Position numbers and translations under genes: made by a program. A stretch of DNA of 64,000 nucleotides from positions 70,958 to 134,957 of the forward strand of contig NZ_VHQH01000037.1 in NCBI RefSeq assembly GCF_006517535.1. The letters are read 5' to 3'. This document shows positions 42,185-50,473 of the stretch, one piece after another. The notes below the pieces were generated by a model, which saw nothing but the letters and a program-made list of their open reading frames with translations, was not told where the DNA came from and did not search any database. How positions within the stretch are numbered: the first letter of the stretch is position 1; every line of letters begins with the position of its first letter. This DNA comes from Schumannella sp. 10F1B-5-1 (GTDB lineage: Bacteria; Actinomycetota; Actinomycetes; Actinomycetales; Microbacteriaceae).

Positions 42185-43780
42185 ATGGCCGCTTTCGCCT
42201 CCCTCTCCGATCGCCTCACCGCGACCTTCCGCAACCTGCGCACCAAGGGCAAGCTCACGCCCGCCGACGTCGACGGCACCGTGCGCGAGATCCGCCGCGC
42301 GCTGCTCGACGCCGACGTCGCGCTCGAGGTCGTGAAGCAGTTCACCGGCACGGTGCGCGAGCGCGCCCTCGGCGACGAGGTCAACAAGGCGCTCAACCCG
42401 GCGCAGCAGGTCGTGCAGATCGTCAACGAGGAGCTCGTGGGCGTGCTCGGCGGGCAGCAGCGCCGCCTCGAGTTCGCGAAGCAGCCGCCGACCGTGATCA
42501 TGCTCGCCGGCCTGCAGGGCGCCGGAAAGACGACGCTCGCCGGCAAGCTCGCGAAGCACCTCAAGAAGGAGGGGCACACGCCCCTGCTGGTCGCGAGCGA
42601 CCTGCAGCGCCCCAACGCCGTGACCCAGCTGCAGGTCGTCGGCGAGCAGGCCGGCGTGCCGGTCTGGGCGCCCGAGCCGGGCAACGGCGTCGGCGACCCG
42701 GTGACGGTCGCCCGCGACGGCGTCGCCGAGGCGCGGCGCCGCCAGTTCGACACCGTGATCGTCGACACCGCCGGCCGCCTCGGCATCGACGCCGAGCTCA
42801 TGAAGCAGGCCTCCGACATCCGCAAGGCCGTCGACCCCGACGAGGTGCTGTTCGTCATCGACGCGATGATCGGACAGGATGCGGTGACGACCGCGCGCGC
42901 CTTCCAGGAGGGCGTCGACTTCACCGGCGTCGTGCTGTCGAAGCTCGACGGCGACGCCCGCGGTGGCGCCGCCCTCTCGGTCGCCTCGATCACCGGCCGA
43001 CCGATCATGTTCGCCTCGACGGGGGAGGGACTCGACGACTTCGAGCCCTTCCACCCCGACCGCATGGCGAGCCGCATCCTCGACCTCGGTGACATCCTCA
43101 GCCTCATCGAGCAGGCCCAGCAGGCCTTCGACGAGGAGCAGGCGCGCGAGGTCGCCGAGAAGTTCGCGACCGACAGCTTCACGCTCGACGACTTCCTCAA
43201 GCAGATGCAGCAGCTCAAGAACATGGGCTCGCTGAAGGGGATGCTCGGCATGCTGCCGGGCGCGCGCGGCATGCGCGAGCAGCTCGACAACTTCGACGAG
43301 CGCGAGATCACCCGCACCGAGGCGATCATCCAGTCGATGACGCTGAAGGAGCGCCAGCAGCCCAAGCTGCTCAACGGCTCGCGCCGCCTGCGCATCGCCA
43401 AGGGATCGGGCACGACCGTCACCGAGGTCAACGCGCTCATGCAGCGCTTCGAGCAGGCCTCGAAGATGATGAAGACCGTCGCCAAGGGCGGGATGCCGCA
43501 GGTGCCCGGCATGGGGCCCATCCCAGGCATGGGCGGCGGCCGCGCCTCGGCGAAGAAGGCCGCCCAGGCCAAGAAGAAGGGCGGCTCGAAGAGCGGCAAT
43601 CCGGCGAAGCGCGCGGCCGAGAACGCGGCGATCGCCTCGGGCAAGCCGACCGGCCCCACGACCGCGGGCGGCTCGGGCTTCGGCCTCGGCGGCGGAGCCG
43701 GTGCCGGGGGCGCGGGCGGCGCGAACGGGCAGCCGAGCGACGACGACCTGGCGGCGCTGGGCAAGTTCCTCGGCCGCTGA
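42185..43780 (+). CDS. ffh: Signal recognition particle protein Ffh (SRP54)
   Basis: This 531-aa SRP GTPase binds signal peptides and 4.5S RNA. G1 GLQGAGKTTLAGK is at ~107-119, G3 VIVDTAGRLG ~190-199, G4 SKLDGDARGG ~252-261. The Met-rich M domain (~330-440) includes the SRP-RNA-binding pattern NGSRRLRIAKGSGT. A Lys/Gly/Ala-rich tail of ~70 residues extends beyond it. Stand-alone gene with its own promoter-like hexamer and a strong hairpin after the stop. Confidence 0.97.
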   Translation: MAAFASLSDRLTATFRNLRTKGKLTPADVDGTVREIRRALLDADVALEVVKQFTGTVRERALGDEVNKALNPAQQVVQIVNEELVGVLGGQQRRLEFAKQPPTVIMLAGLQGAGKTTLAGKLAKHLKKEGHTPLLVASDLQRPNAVTQLQVVGEQAGVPVWAPEPGNGVGDPVTVARDGVAEARRRQFDTVIVDTAGRLGIDAELMKQASDIRKAVDPDEVLFVIDAMIGQDAVTTARAFQEGVDFTGVVLSKLDGDARGGAALSVASITGRPIMFASTGEGLDDFEPFHPDRMASRILDLGDILSLIEQAQQAFDEEQAREVAEKFATDSFTLDDFLKQMQQLKNMGSLKGMLGMLPGARGMREQLDNFDEREITRTEAIIQSMTLKERQQPKLLNGSRRLRIAKGSGTTVTEVNALMQRFEQASKMMKTVAKGGMPQVPGMGPIPGMGGGRASAKKAAQAKKKGGSKSGNPAKRAAENAAIASGKPTGPTTAGGSGFGLGGGAGAGGAGGANGQPSDDDLAALGKFLGR

Positions 43781-43792
43781 GCGCGCCGCGGG

Positions 43793-43815
43793 CGCCTCGG
43801 CCCGGGGCCGAGGCG
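43793..43815 (+). terminator. Hairpin terminator after ffh
   Basis: CGCCTCGGCCC (43793-43803) and GGGCCGAGGCG (43805-43815) are exact reverse complements separated by one base, 12 bp after the ffh stop. Inner pairs must open to form the loop. There is no T-run. Confidence 0.6.
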
Positions 43816-43861
43816 ACCTGCTCTGAGGGGTGAACCGGGGGGAGTCCGGGATGCCACGGAA

Positions 43862-43877
43862 CCCGACAGGTGTCGGG
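43862..43877 (+). promoter_or_regulatory. Operator-like inverted repeat upstream of the lipoprotein gene
   Basis: CCCGACAGGTGTCGGG is a perfect 7-bp inverted repeat with a 2-bp centre. It sits at the -35 position relative to TAGTCT (43884-43889), the likely -10 of the lipoprotein gene. A dimeric repressor site is more likely than a terminator. Confidence 0.4.
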
Positions 43878-43953
43878 GTGAGGTAGTCTCAGCTCGCCGG
43901 TGCGTCCTCATCGGCGATTCACAGCATCCCTCCGCCCGAAAGAGAACAGCTCC

Positions 43954-44514
43954 GTGCGCTCCCGCTCCCGCCTCCTGCTCGTCCCCACCCTCCTCGCCGC
44001 GGCCATCGCGCTCGCCGGCTGCTCGATCGGGGGCGGCTCGTCGGCCGACGACTCCGGCTCCTCGAAGTCCGACTCGAGCTCGTCGAAGGACGACGCCAGC
44101 CCCGCCGCCGACGACACCGCCGCCTCGGGCGGCTGCCCCGCGTCGATCACGACGGCGCTGAAGTCGCAGACCGACTCCTCGACCACCACGGCCGAGGGCA
44201 CCGTCGACGACCTCGCCTTCCCCGGCGACCCGGCGCTCGTCGCCGAGGCCTGCATCCTCACCGTCGACACCGGCGCCGGCACCTCGGTCATGGCCTTCGT
44301 GCCCGGCGAGGCCGACGCGGCCGCCGGCATCAGCGCGGCGATCGAGACCGCCGGCTTCACGGTGCTGACCTCCGACGAGAACAGCACCTTCTACACGAAG
44401 GACAAGGAGAGCTGGATCGTCGCGACCAGCGCCGCCAGCAACCCGCTCTCGTCGGCTTTCGGCGACAAGTTCTCGGGGCCGATCATCACCGTGATGCACA
44501 TCGTCACCACCTGA
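43954..44514 (+). CDS. Small lipoprotein (unknown)
   Basis: This 186-aa protein has a lipobox ALAGC (Cys ~20), then a Ser/Asp-rich low-complexity linker of ~40 residues and a compact domain with three cysteines. I recognise no family. GTG 43954 has AGAGAA ahead and gives a normal signal peptide; GTG 43900, 10 nt after TAGTCT, would give a leaderless form with 18 more N-terminal residues. It stands alone between ffh and the LLM oxidoreductase gene. Confidence 0.7.
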   Translation: MRSRSRLLLVPTLLAAAIALAGCSIGGGSSADDSGSSKSDSSSSKDDASPAADDTAASGGCPASITTALKSQTDSSTTTAEGTVDDLAFPGDPALVAEACILTVDTGAGTSVMAFVPGEADAAAGISAAIETAGFTVLTSDENSTFYTKDKESWIVATSAASNPLSSAFGDKFSGPIITVMHIVTT

Positions 44515-44584
44515 TCGGCTGCTGATCGCGCCATTCCTGCGAGGGGATGCCCGGCCCGCCCAGCGGTGCCGCGCATCCCCTCGC

Positions 44585-44590
44585 TAGCGT
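44585..44590 (+). promoter_or_regulatory. -10-like TAGCGT for the LLM oxidoreductase gene
   Basis: TAGCGT lies 6 nt before ATG 44597, which decides between that ATG and the GTG at 44591. Confidence 0.45.
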
Positions 44591-44596
44591 GTGGCC

Positions 44597-45391
44597 ATGA
44601 CCACCAACCGCCCCGTTCGCATCGGCGTGCAGGTTCAGCCGCAGCACGCGCTCTACCCCGACATCCGCGACACCGTGCGCGCCCTCGAGGACCTCGGCGT
44701 CGACATCGTCTTCAACTGGGACCACTTCTATCCGCTGAGCGGCGAGCCCGAGGGCCTGCACTACGAGTCGTGGACGATGCTCGCCGCGATCGCCGAGCAG
44801 ACCGAACGCGTCGAGCTGGGCGCGCTCGTCAACTGCAACTCGTACCGCAACGCCGACCTGCAGGCCGACATGGCCCGCACGATCGACCACATCAGCGCCA
44901 AGAACGGCACCGGCCGTTTCATCTTCGGCACCGGCTCGGGCTGGTTCGAGAAGGACTACGACGAATACGGCTACGAATTCGGCACCGTCGGCTCGCGCCT
45001 CGACGCCCTCGCCGAGTCGCTGCCGCGCATCGAGGCCCGCTGGGCGAAGCTCAACCCCGCGCCGACCCGCGAGATCCCGGTGCTGATCGGCGGCGGCGGC
45101 GAGAAGAAGACCCTGCGCCTGGTCGCGAAGCACGCCGACATCTGGCACAGCTTCGCCGACCCCGAGACCCTGCAGCACAAGATCGGCGTGCTCAAGGAGT
45201 GGTGCGCCAAGGAGGGTCGCGACTTCGACGAGATCGAGCTCTCGAACGAGCAGCGCCAGAAGGACCTCGGCCTCGCCGACCAGCTGCACGAGGCGGGCGT
45301 GACCCTGTTCACGATCGGCATCGGCGGCCCCGACTACCCGCTCGAGCAGGTGCGCGACTGGGTGCGCTGGCGCGACGAGCTGAACGGCTGA
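44597..45391 (+). CDS. LLM-class F420-dependent oxidoreductase
   Basis: This 264-aa TIM-barrel protein of the luciferase-like superfamily begins RPVRIGVQVQPQHALYPDIR, with FNWDHFYPLSG at ~38-48 and FGTGSGWFEKDYDEYGYEFG at ~112-131, the typical F420-binding and active-site strands. It probably uses F420H2 to reduce or oxidise an unknown small molecule. It is short for the family. The F420 genes at 6.4 and 15-17 kb make F420 rather than FMN the likely cofactor. Confidence 0.88.
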   Translation: MTTNRPVRIGVQVQPQHALYPDIRDTVRALEDLGVDIVFNWDHFYPLSGEPEGLHYESWTMLAAIAEQTERVELGALVNCNSYRNADLQADMARTIDHISAKNGTGRFIFGTGSGWFEKDYDEYGYEFGTVGSRLDALAESLPRIEARWAKLNPAPTREIPVLIGGGGEKKTLRLVAKHADIWHSFADPETLQHKIGVLKEWCAKEGRDFDEIELSNEQRQKDLGLADQLHEAGVTLFTIGIGGPDYPLEQVRDWVRWRDELNG

Positions 45392-45420
45392 CCCGGCCGG
45401 TCGCCGCCTCGTGCTGAGGT

Positions 45421-45450
45421 GAGCCCTCGGCGTCAGACCGTCGAGGGCTC
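45421..45450 (+). terminator. Hairpin between convergent LLM and GCS2-ligase genes
   Basis: GAGCCCTCG (45421-45429) and CGAGGGCTC (45442-45450) form a perfect 9-bp stem with a 12-nt loop. It covers the stop codon of the minus-strand ligase gene, so it would act mainly as terminator for the plus-strand gene. Confidence 0.5.
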
Positions 45451-46575
45451 GCCCGTCGCGAACTCCGCGACGAGCGCCGCGACCACCGCGCGGGTGTCGC
45501 CGCCGTGCGCCTCGGCGATGCGGCGCTGGCGCTGGTAGCTGGCGCCGCGATCCAGGATGAGCTGCACATCCGCCAGCTCGCCGGCGCAGTCGAGACGCTC
45601 GGCGATCGGCGCGAGCCGCTCGAGGGTCTCGGCCAGGTGCTCGGTCACGAGCCGCTCGTCGCCCGCGCGATTCACGATGACGATCGCATCCAGGCCGTAG
45701 CGCGCCCCGCGCCACTTGTTCTCGCGCACGAACCACGGGGGCATCGACTCGAGGTCGCCGCCCGCGTCGAGCGTCTGCTCCGCCTCCTCGATCAGGCACT
45801 GGGCGAGCGCCGTCAGCGCGCCCACCTCGCGCAGGGTCGACAGCCCGTCGCAGAAGCGGATCTCGATCGTGCCCCACTTCGGCGAGGGCCGCAGATCCCA
45901 GCGCAGCTCGGAGTGGTCGTCGATCACCCCGACATGGGTGAGCTCGGCGACGATGCGCTCGTACTCCTCCCAGGCACCGAGCTGCGGCGGGAGCCCCGCG
46001 GTCGGCAGCTGCTGGAACATGAGCGCGCGGTTCGAGGCGTAGCCAGTGTCGATGCCCGTCCAGAAGGGGCTGGATGCCGACAGTGCCTGGAAGTGCGGGT
46101 AGTAGGTGAGCAGGGCGTTGAGGATCGGCAGCACGCGCTCGCGGCGGTCGACGCCGACGTGCATGTGCACGCCCCAGATCAGCAGCTGGCGGCCCCAGTA
46201 CTGCGTGCGGTCGATGAGCGTCTGGTAGCGCTCCTTGCCGGGCGTGACCTCCTGGTGCTGCCACAGCGCGAAGGGATGCGTGCCCGAGCACATCAGCTCG
46301 ACGTCGAGCGCGCGGGCGGCGTCGAGCGCGGCACGTGACTCGCCCGCCAGATCGGCCACCGCATCCGCGACCCGGGCGTGCGGACCGCTGACCAGCTCGA
46401 CCGTGTTCGTCAGGAACTCGCCCGTGGCGTGCGGGAAGGCGGAGTCGTCGCTGTCGAGCGCCGCGAGGATCGCGGGGGCGGCCCCGGAAAGGTCGCCGGT
46501 CGCGCGATCAATGCACTGCAGCTCCCACTCGATGCCGACGCTCGAGCGGGGCGAACCGGCGAAGGGGATGCCCAT
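45433..46575 (-). CDS. Carboxylate-amine ligase, GCS2/YbdK family
   Basis: This 380-aa ATP-grasp-like ligase of the glutamate-cysteine ligase 2 family has VGIEWELQCID at ~13-23, the metal-binding pattern WGVHMHVGVD at ~134-143, SSPFWTGIDTGYASNR at ~168-183, and RWDLRPSPKWGTIEIRFCD at ~224-242. Relatives have weak gamma-glutamylcysteine or other amide-forming activity; because actinobacteria use mycothiol, glutathione synthesis is not the expected role. CAGACT 6 nt before the ATG is a weak -10 look-alike. Confidence 0.88.
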   Translation of the reverse strand: MGIPFAGSPRSSVGIEWELQCIDRATGDLSGAAPAILAALDSDDSAFPHATGEFLTNTVELVSGPHARVADAVADLAGESRAALDAARALDVELMCSGTHPFALWQHQEVTPGKERYQTLIDRTQYWGRQLLIWGVHMHVGVDRRERVLPILNALLTYYPHFQALSASSPFWTGIDTGYASNRALMFQQLPTAGLPPQLGAWEEYERIVAELTHVGVIDDHSELRWDLRPSPKWGTIEIRFCDGLSTLREVGALTALAQCLIEEAEQTLDAGGDLESMPPWFVRENKWRGARYGLDAIVIVNRAGDERLVTEHLAETLERLAPIAERLDCAGELADVQLILDRGASYQRQRRIAEAHGGDTRAVVAALVAEFATGEPSTV

Positions 46576-46643
46576 GGCCCGAGTCTGGCAGGAGACCGCG
46601 CGCGGATGGCGCTTCTGCGTCTTCGGATGTCGTCGGCTCTCCC

Positions 46644-46649
46644 TAGCGT
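46644..46649 (+). promoter_or_regulatory. -10-like TAGCGT for the EamA transporter gene
   Basis: TAGCGT lies 6 nt before GTG 46656, the leaderless arrangement, and supports that start codon. Confidence 0.45.
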
Positions 46650-46655
46650 TCTGCT

Positions 46656-47627
46656 GTGAGCACGAACGACGTCCCCTCCTCAGCCGGTATGCGCCGCGAG
46701 AAGCTGCTGCTCGGCGGCGCGATCATCTTCACGGTGCTCGCGTGGGCGAGCGCGTTCCTCGTGATCCGCGGCGTGGCCCCGCACATCCACCCCGGCGGCC
46801 TCGCCTTCGGCCGACTGCTGGTCGGCGCCGTCACGCTCGCCGTGCTGCTCGCGTTCTCGCGGCGCTGGGTGCGCCCCACCGGGCGCGAGTGGGCGCTGCT
46901 CGCCGGTTACGGCGTGCTCTGGTTCGGCCTCTACAACGTCGCCCTCAACACGGCCGAGACCACGCTCGACGCCGGCACGACCGCGATGATCGTCAACGTC
47001 GGCCCCATCCTCATCGCGCTCGGCGGCGGCCTCATCTTCCACGAGGGCATCTCCCGCTGGCTCGCGATCGGCTTCGTCGTCGCCTTCGCCGGCATCGTGC
47101 TGATCGGCATCGGCAGCGGGGCGCACTTCGGCGACCTGAGCGGGATGCTGTGGTGCCTGGTCGCGGCCGTCACCTACGCCGCGGGCGTGCTCACGCAGAA
47201 GCCGACGCTGCGACGGCTGCCGGGCATCCAGGTCACCCTGCTCGGCTGCCTGATCGGCGCCGTCGTGACGACGCCCTTCGCCGGGCAGCTGGTCTCCGGC
47301 GTCGAGGGCATCGCCGCGGGAGATGCGCCGCCCGCCGCGCTGGTGGGCATCGTGTACCTCGGCGTCGTGCCGACGGCTCTCGCCTTCACGACCTGGGCCT
47401 ATGCGCTCGGCCGCGTCCCGGCCAGCCGCCTTGGGATCAGCACCTACGTCGTGCCGCCGATCGCCGTGGTGCTCGGCTGGGTCGCCTTCGGCGAGGTGCC
47501 CGCGCCGCTCGCGCTCGCCGGTGGCGTGGTCTGCCTGGTGGGCGTCGCGCTGAGCCGTCGGCGCTCGCGCCCGGCGGTCGTCGTGGCGGAGCAGGCGCCC
47601 GTCTCCGAGGCGGCGCCCGGGCGCTGA
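46656..47627 (+). CDS. DMT-family (EamA) transporter
   Basis: This 323-aa protein has about ten membrane helices in two EamA repeats (~20-145 and ~165-295), with VLAWASAFLVIRGVAPH and the second-repeat PTALAFTTWAYALGR patterns. EamA proteins export amino acids, metabolites or drugs; no substrate can be read. Convergent with the AraC regulator gene, 34 bp apart. Confidence 0.9.
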   Translation: MSTNDVPSSAGMRREKLLLGGAIIFTVLAWASAFLVIRGVAPHIHPGGLAFGRLLVGAVTLAVLLAFSRRWVRPTGREWALLAGYGVLWFGLYNVALNTAETTLDAGTTAMIVNVGPILIALGGGLIFHEGISRWLAIGFVVAFAGIVLIGIGSGAHFGDLSGMLWCLVAAVTYAAGVLTQKPTLRRLPGIQVTLLGCLIGAVVTTPFAGQLVSGVEGIAAGDAPPAALVGIVYLGVVPTALAFTTWAYALGRVPASRLGISTYVVPPIAVVLGWVAFGEVPAPLALAGGVVCLVGVALSRRRSRPAVVVAEQAPVSEAAPGR

Positions 47628-47661
47628 GCGCGAGCTCGCGTGGCGATCCCCGCCGCGGCGC

Positions 47662-48357
47662 TCAGCGCAGCACGCGACGCCGGTGCCGCGCGGGCGAGTG
47701 CCCGTAGCGGCGCCGGAACGCGTCGATGAACGCGGTCGGAGCGGAGTAGCCGACACGGGCGGCGACGCTCGTGACGGGCACACCGCGCTCCAGCAGCGGC
47801 AGCGCCGCGCTCAGCCGTGCCGCGCTGCGCCACTGCGGGAACGTCATCCCCGTCTCGGCCCGGAAGCTGCGCTGCAGCGTCTTGGCGCTCGTGTGCACCA
47901 GGGCCGCCCACTCCTCGAGGCTGCGCGCCGAGTGCGGCTCGGTCAGCAGCGCCTCGGCGACCTGGCGGGCGCGGTCGTCGTGCGGCAGGCACAGCGCCGC
48001 GGCCGCGGTGATCAGGCTCGGCAGCAGCTCCCGCACCTGCGCGCGCACCGGCTCGGGGTCGCGGTGCTCGCTGAGGCCCGGCTGCAGCAGCTCGCGGCAG
48101 AGCCGGTCGAGCTCGGCCGTGCGACGCACGGGCGCGGTGCGGCGCACCAGGTCGGGCGCATCGACGATGCCGATCGGGAGGGGGAACACGAGGCTGTCCT
48201 CGCGGGGGAGCACCTCGTGCTCGACCCCGGCCGGGATCCACAGCGCGGTCTCGGTGTCGACGCTCCAGGTGACGCCGTCGATGCGGATCGCGCTGCTCCC
48301 GCTCGCGACCCAGGTGAGCTCGTCGCCGTCGTGCACCGTGAGGGTCGTCGCCAGCAT
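47662..48357 (-). CDS. AraC-family transcriptional regulator
   Basis: This 231-aa regulator has an N-terminal cupin-like sensor (WIPAGVEHEVLP ~40-51) and a C-terminal pair of helix-turn-helix units (~130-228) with SAKTLQRSFRAETGMTFPQWR and VARVGYSAPTAFIDAFRRRYG. Start ATG has a strong GAGGAGG ahead. It is divergent from the siderophore operon, the place of an iron/siderophore-responsive activator such as YbtA- or AlcR-type regulators; that link is inferred. Confidence 0.9.
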   Translation of the reverse strand: MLATTLTVHDGDELTWVASGSSAIRIDGVTWSVDTETALWIPAGVEHEVLPREDSLVFPLPIGIVDAPDLVRRTAPVRRTAELDRLCRELLQPGLSEHRDPEPVRAQVRELLPSLITAAAALCLPHDDRARQVAEALLTEPHSARSLEEWAALVHTSAKTLQRSFRAETGMTFPQWRSAARLSAALPLLERGVPVTSVAARVGYSAPTAFIDAFRRRYGHSPARHRRRVLR

Positions 48358-48468
48358 CCTGCCTCCTCCGCCTCGTCGGCGCCGTTCGTCCGTCGGTCTC
48401 GGGGCGTCGTCGGCCGAGTTCCGTCCAGTCAGCGGAGGGTCGCGTCCAGACAGCCGAGCTCCGCGATC

Positions 48469-48487
48469 TTAGGCGAGCCTAACCTGA
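48469..48487 (+). promoter_or_regulatory. DtxR/IdeR-like iron box upstream of the siderophore operon
   Basis: TTAGGCGAGCCTAACCTGA matches the 19-bp DtxR/IdeR consensus (TTAGGTTAGSCTAACCTAA) at most positions, with mismatches in the left centre and near the right end. It lies in the divergent AraC-SIP region, 22 bp before the SIP start, and overlaps the likely -10 TAACCT. Iron-loaded DtxR would block the operon, so uptake should rise under iron limitation. Confidence 0.75.
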
Positions 48488-48509
48488 TCTCGACCCCGGG
48501 AGATGCTCT

Positions 48510-49367
48510 GTGACCCTGCCCTCGACCTCGCTGTCGGCCCTCGACCTCGCGCCGAGCCGCGCCGGCATCCGCACCGTGACCCGGCCGCTGCGCCGCCGCG
48601 TGCTGACCGTCGTCGCCGTGCACGACATCAGCGCGAGCCTGGTGCGCGTCGTGCTGGCCGGCGAGGCGGTGGATGAGACGACCCTCGCGCCGTTCGCGCC
48701 GGTCGACCACGTCAAGCTGTTCTTCCCGGATGCGCAGGGCGAGCTGCACCTGCCCGAGGTCGTCGACGACCGCCCGGCGCACCTCGACCGCACGCGCGCG
48801 ATCTTCCGCGACTACACGGTGCGGGATGCCGATCCCGACGCGGGAACGCTCACGATCGACTTCGTGCGGCACGACCACGGCCCCGCCGGGCGGTGGGCGA
48901 TCGCGGCGCGACCCGGCGACGAGATCGGCGTGCTCGGGCCCCGCGGCTCGCACGTGTATCCCGACGGCCACGCCCGCTACGTGCTGGTCGCCGACGAGAC
49001 GGCGATCCCGGCGCTCGCGCGCTGGCTCTCGGCACCGCTCGCCGAAGCCGAGGTGCACGCGGTCGCCGTCGTGGCGAGCGCCGACGACGTGCCCGAGCTG
49101 CCGTCCCCGCCGCTCGGTCAGCGCCGCAGCATCCAGGTCGTCACCGCACCCCAGTCGGAGCGAGCGGAGGCGCTCGCCGCCGCGGTGAAGGCGCTCGACC
49201 CCGCGCATCCCGACACCTTCTGGTGGATCGCCGGCGAGGCGGGATCGATCGCCCCGCTGCGACGGACGCTGCGCGACGCCGGCGTCGACCGCGGCCGACG
49301 CGACATCGACGGCTACTGGCGCGTCGGCGTCGCCAACCTCGACCACCACGTCGAGGACGACGACTGA
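48510..49367 (+). CDS. Siderophore-interacting protein (ferric-siderophore reductase)
   Basis: This is a 285-aa FAD/NAD(P)H reductase of the ViuB/SIP type that releases iron from imported siderophores in the cytoplasm. FAD-binding pattern RDYTVRDADP at ~103-112 and the RWAIAARPGDEIGVLGPRGS segment (~131-150) are clear, as is FWWIAGEAGSI near 240. Start GTG with GGGAGA 6 nt ahead. First gene of the iron operon, just downstream of the DtxR-like box. Confidence 0.92.
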   Translation: MTLPSTSLSALDLAPSRAGIRTVTRPLRRRVLTVVAVHDISASLVRVVLAGEAVDETTLAPFAPVDHVKLFFPDAQGELHLPEVVDDRPAHLDRTRAIFRDYTVRDADPDAGTLTIDFVRHDHGPAGRWAIAARPGDEIGVLGPRGSHVYPDGHARYVLVADETAIPALARWLSAPLAEAEVHAVAVVASADDVPELPSPPLGQRRSIQVVTAPQSERAEALAAAVKALDPAHPDTFWWIAGEAGSIAPLRRTLRDAGVDRGRRDIDGYWRVGVANLDHHVEDDD

Positions 49368-49480
49368 GCCGGTCCTGACGCCGCACCCGGCGGTCTCGGC
49401 TCGCCGCCGTGCCGCGACCGCGAGCGCCCGCATCCATCGCACCACTCCTGCAGCACCACCCCCACAGAACCGAGGTACCC

Positions 49481-50473
49481 ATGTCCCACGCCCGACCCCG
49501 CCTGCGCACCGCGCTCGTCGTGCTCGCCGCCGCGACCGCCCTCGCGCTGACCGGATGCTCGGCCGAGACCGTCGACGCCGGCGACTCGGCCGACAGCGGC
49601 TCCTGGCCGCGCACGATCGAGCACGAGAACGGCAGCACCGAGATCCCGGCGAAGCCCGAGAACATCGTCTCGACGTCGATCACCCTGACCGGCACCCTGC
49701 TCGCGATCGACGCGCCCGTCACCGCCACCGCGACGACCACGCCGAGCGAGATCACGGATGACGACGGCTACTTCGCGCAGTGGGCCGACGTCGCCGCCGA
49801 CCGCGACGTCGTCGAGCTCTACCCCGACCTGACCTTCGACGAGGAGGCCGTGATCGCCGCGGCCCCCGACCTGATCGTGGTCTCGGCGTCGGGCGCCGAC
49901 TCGACCGTCGAGCAGTACGACCAGCTGAGTGCGATCGCGCCGACGATCGTGCTCGACTACGGCTCGCACACCTGGCAGGAGCTCGCCGAGCAGCTCGGCG
50001 AGGCGACCGGCCACGAGGACGAGGCCGAGGAGGCCGTGAGCGACTTCGATGCGCGCGTGGCCGAGGTGGCCGATGCGATCACCGTGCCGGAGGGCACCGC
50101 GAACGCGATCGTCTGGAACGGCACCGAGAACGACACGGCTTTCGCCAAGCCCGAGGGATCGCACGGCAAGCTGCTCGAGGCGCTCGGCTTCGACATCCAG
50201 GGCGCCGACGACAGCCTCGACACGAGCACTCAGAGTCGCAACGACTTCGCCTTCGTGTCGATCGAGAACGCGGTGGGCGCGCTGACCGGCGAGACCGTGT
50301 TCCTGATCAGTGGCGGCGACGCGAAGGTCGACGACCTGAAGAGTGCCGCGGTCATGGCCAACGCCCCCGCCGTCGCCTCCGGTGCGCTGCACCCGCTCGG
50401 CGACACCTCGTTCCGCATCGACTACTACAGCGGTCTGCAGATCGTCGACGCGGTCGAGAAGCAGTTCGGGTGA
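49481..50473 (+). CDS. Iron-siderophore-binding lipoprotein (FepB/FecB type)
   Basis: This 330-aa class III binding protein has a lipobox LALTGC (Cys ~26), mature start RTIEHENGSTEIPAKPENIV, the FepB-like pattern, and later FRIDYYSGLQIVDAVEKQFG at the C-terminus. It captures ferric siderophore outside the membrane. ATG 49481 has CGAGGT just ahead. GTGA overlap with the first permease gene. Confidence 0.92.
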   Translation: MSHARPRLRTALVVLAAATALALTGCSAETVDAGDSADSGSWPRTIEHENGSTEIPAKPENIVSTSITLTGTLLAIDAPVTATATTTPSEITDDDGYFAQWADVAADRDVVELYPDLTFDEEAVIAAAPDLIVVSASGADSTVEQYDQLSAIAPTIVLDYGSHTWQELAEQLGEATGHEDEAEEAVSDFDARVAEVADAITVPEGTANAIVWNGTENDTAFAKPEGSHGKLLEALGFDIQGADDSLDTSTQSRNDFAFVSIENAVGALTGETVFLISGGDAKVDDLKSAAVMANAPAVASGALHPLGDTSFRIDYYSGLQIVDAVEKQFG

